Under the pieces are notes generated by a model that was given only the letters and a program-made list of their open reading frames with translations, did no database searches and was not told the origin of the DNA. From contig CAYRDB010000024.1 of the NCBI GenBank assembly GCA_964423085.1, positions 1 through 6,167 on the forward strand: a DNA stretch of 6,167 nucleotides, written 5' to 3'. The DNA is from JAUWZS01 sp964423085 (GTDB lineage Archaea > Aenigmatarchaeota > Aenigmatarchaeia > CG10238-14 > SCSR01). Position 1 is the stretch's first letter, and each line of letters starts with the position of its first letter. Position numbers and translations under genes: made by a program. Of this stretch, positions 4,687-6,167 are shown in pieces.

Positions 4687-4695
4687 TTTAAATAT
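4687..4695 (+). promoter_or_regulatory. TATA box of the rRNA promoter
   Basis: TTTAAATAT, only 17 nt after the stop of the preceding gene. It predicts transcription start near 4717-4720, exactly where the first leader stem begins. No second promoter-like run is visible up to the 16S gene. Confidence 0.6.
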
Positions 4696-4716
4696 TCTTA
4701 TCATCAATTAATCTTT

Positions 4717-4909
4717 TGCACGTGAACGGCGTTGAAGTAAGATTTGGCCAAATGGCCATTGCCATGACTGGTGATGACAGTCAGGGCGCGTGAGGACTTC
4801 TTCTATGTTCACGTACAGAGCTGCATTCCAGAGTAGCGTTCTGGATAGGTTTTCGTTATGGTCGGTTTACCGGCCGTTCGTTGGTGAAACCTAGAGGTAG
4901 AACCCGCCA
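4717..4909 (+). ncRNA. Structured 5' leader of the pre-16S transcript
   Basis: This stretch has no gene. Visible foldings are an outer stem ACGTGAAC (4720-4727) with GTTCACGT (4807-4814), helped by GAAG/CTTC inside it (4734-4737, 4797-4800). The stem encloses GGCC-AAAT-GGCC (4746-4757) and TGACTG-GTGATGA-CAGTCA (4765-4783). Two further hairpins follow: TCCAGA/TCTGGA (4827-4845) and GGTCGG-TTTA-CCGGCC (4860-4875). The left end is inferred from the TATA box. In archaea the leader normally pairs with the 16S trailer to make the processing stem, but the trailer is outside the window. Confidence 0.6.

Positions 4910-6167
<1,258 letters not shown>

Noticed and set aside
4771..4777. GTGATGA as a C box of a C/D guide RNA in the rRNA leader
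   Set aside because: It is the loop of a 6-bp hairpin, and no CTGA D box follows at a useful distance.

Overview
The window looks archaeal, and most likely comes from a DPANN / ARMAN-type (Micrarchaeota-like) genome. The evidence is a deoxyhypusine synthase gene (archaea and eukaryotes only), TATA-type promoters about 25-30 nt upstream of start codons (mostly leaderless genes), a tRNA with an archaeal-style anticodon-loop intron, and a 16S rRNA gene starting with the archaeal-type TTCTGGTTGATCC end. The lineage is my impression from the 16S text, not a computed placement. A run of exactly 100 N (2355-2454) marks a scaffold gap.

Left part (1-1940): a complete deoxyhypusine synthase (DHS, 30-1022) is followed by a free-standing two-motif LAGLIDADG homing endonuclease gene (1066-1851). 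Directly after that lies an orphan copy of the last ~31 codons of a DHS gene (1845-1937), in the frame of the DHS gene and ending in its own stop. The last ~70 codons of the intact DHS are clearly more AT-rich than the rest of the gene, like the endonuclease side. The best reading is that a homing endonuclease gene entered DHS at the catalytic-lysine codon. It brought a divergent replacement 3' end, so DHS is now a hybrid that ends in foreign sequence, and the displaced native 3' end survives as a pseudogene fragment. This is the main discovery in the window.

Middle (1941-3777): on the minus strand is a long-type adenylate kinase with a four-cysteine LID, interrupted by the gap. It shares a short AT-rich divergent promoter region with an intron-containing tRNA (CAT anticodon, elongator Met or Ile2). 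Then come two overlapping minus-strand genes for small two-TM proteins that look like tandem paralogues, tRNA-His(GTG) with an encoded G-1, and a minus-strand gene for a small protein with a lysine-rich head and a strongly acidic tail.

Right part (3778-6167): two plus-strand genes, a YdcF/DUF218-like protein and a small YfiM/DUF2279-like membrane protein, each with its own TATA box. They are followed by the rRNA promoter, a structured ~190-nt pre-16S leader, and the 16S rRNA gene, which runs off the right edge at about E. coli position 1319. Except for the DHS/endonuclease element, the genes are short independent units. Several serve translation: DHS acts on aIF5A, and there are two tRNAs and 16S rRNA.
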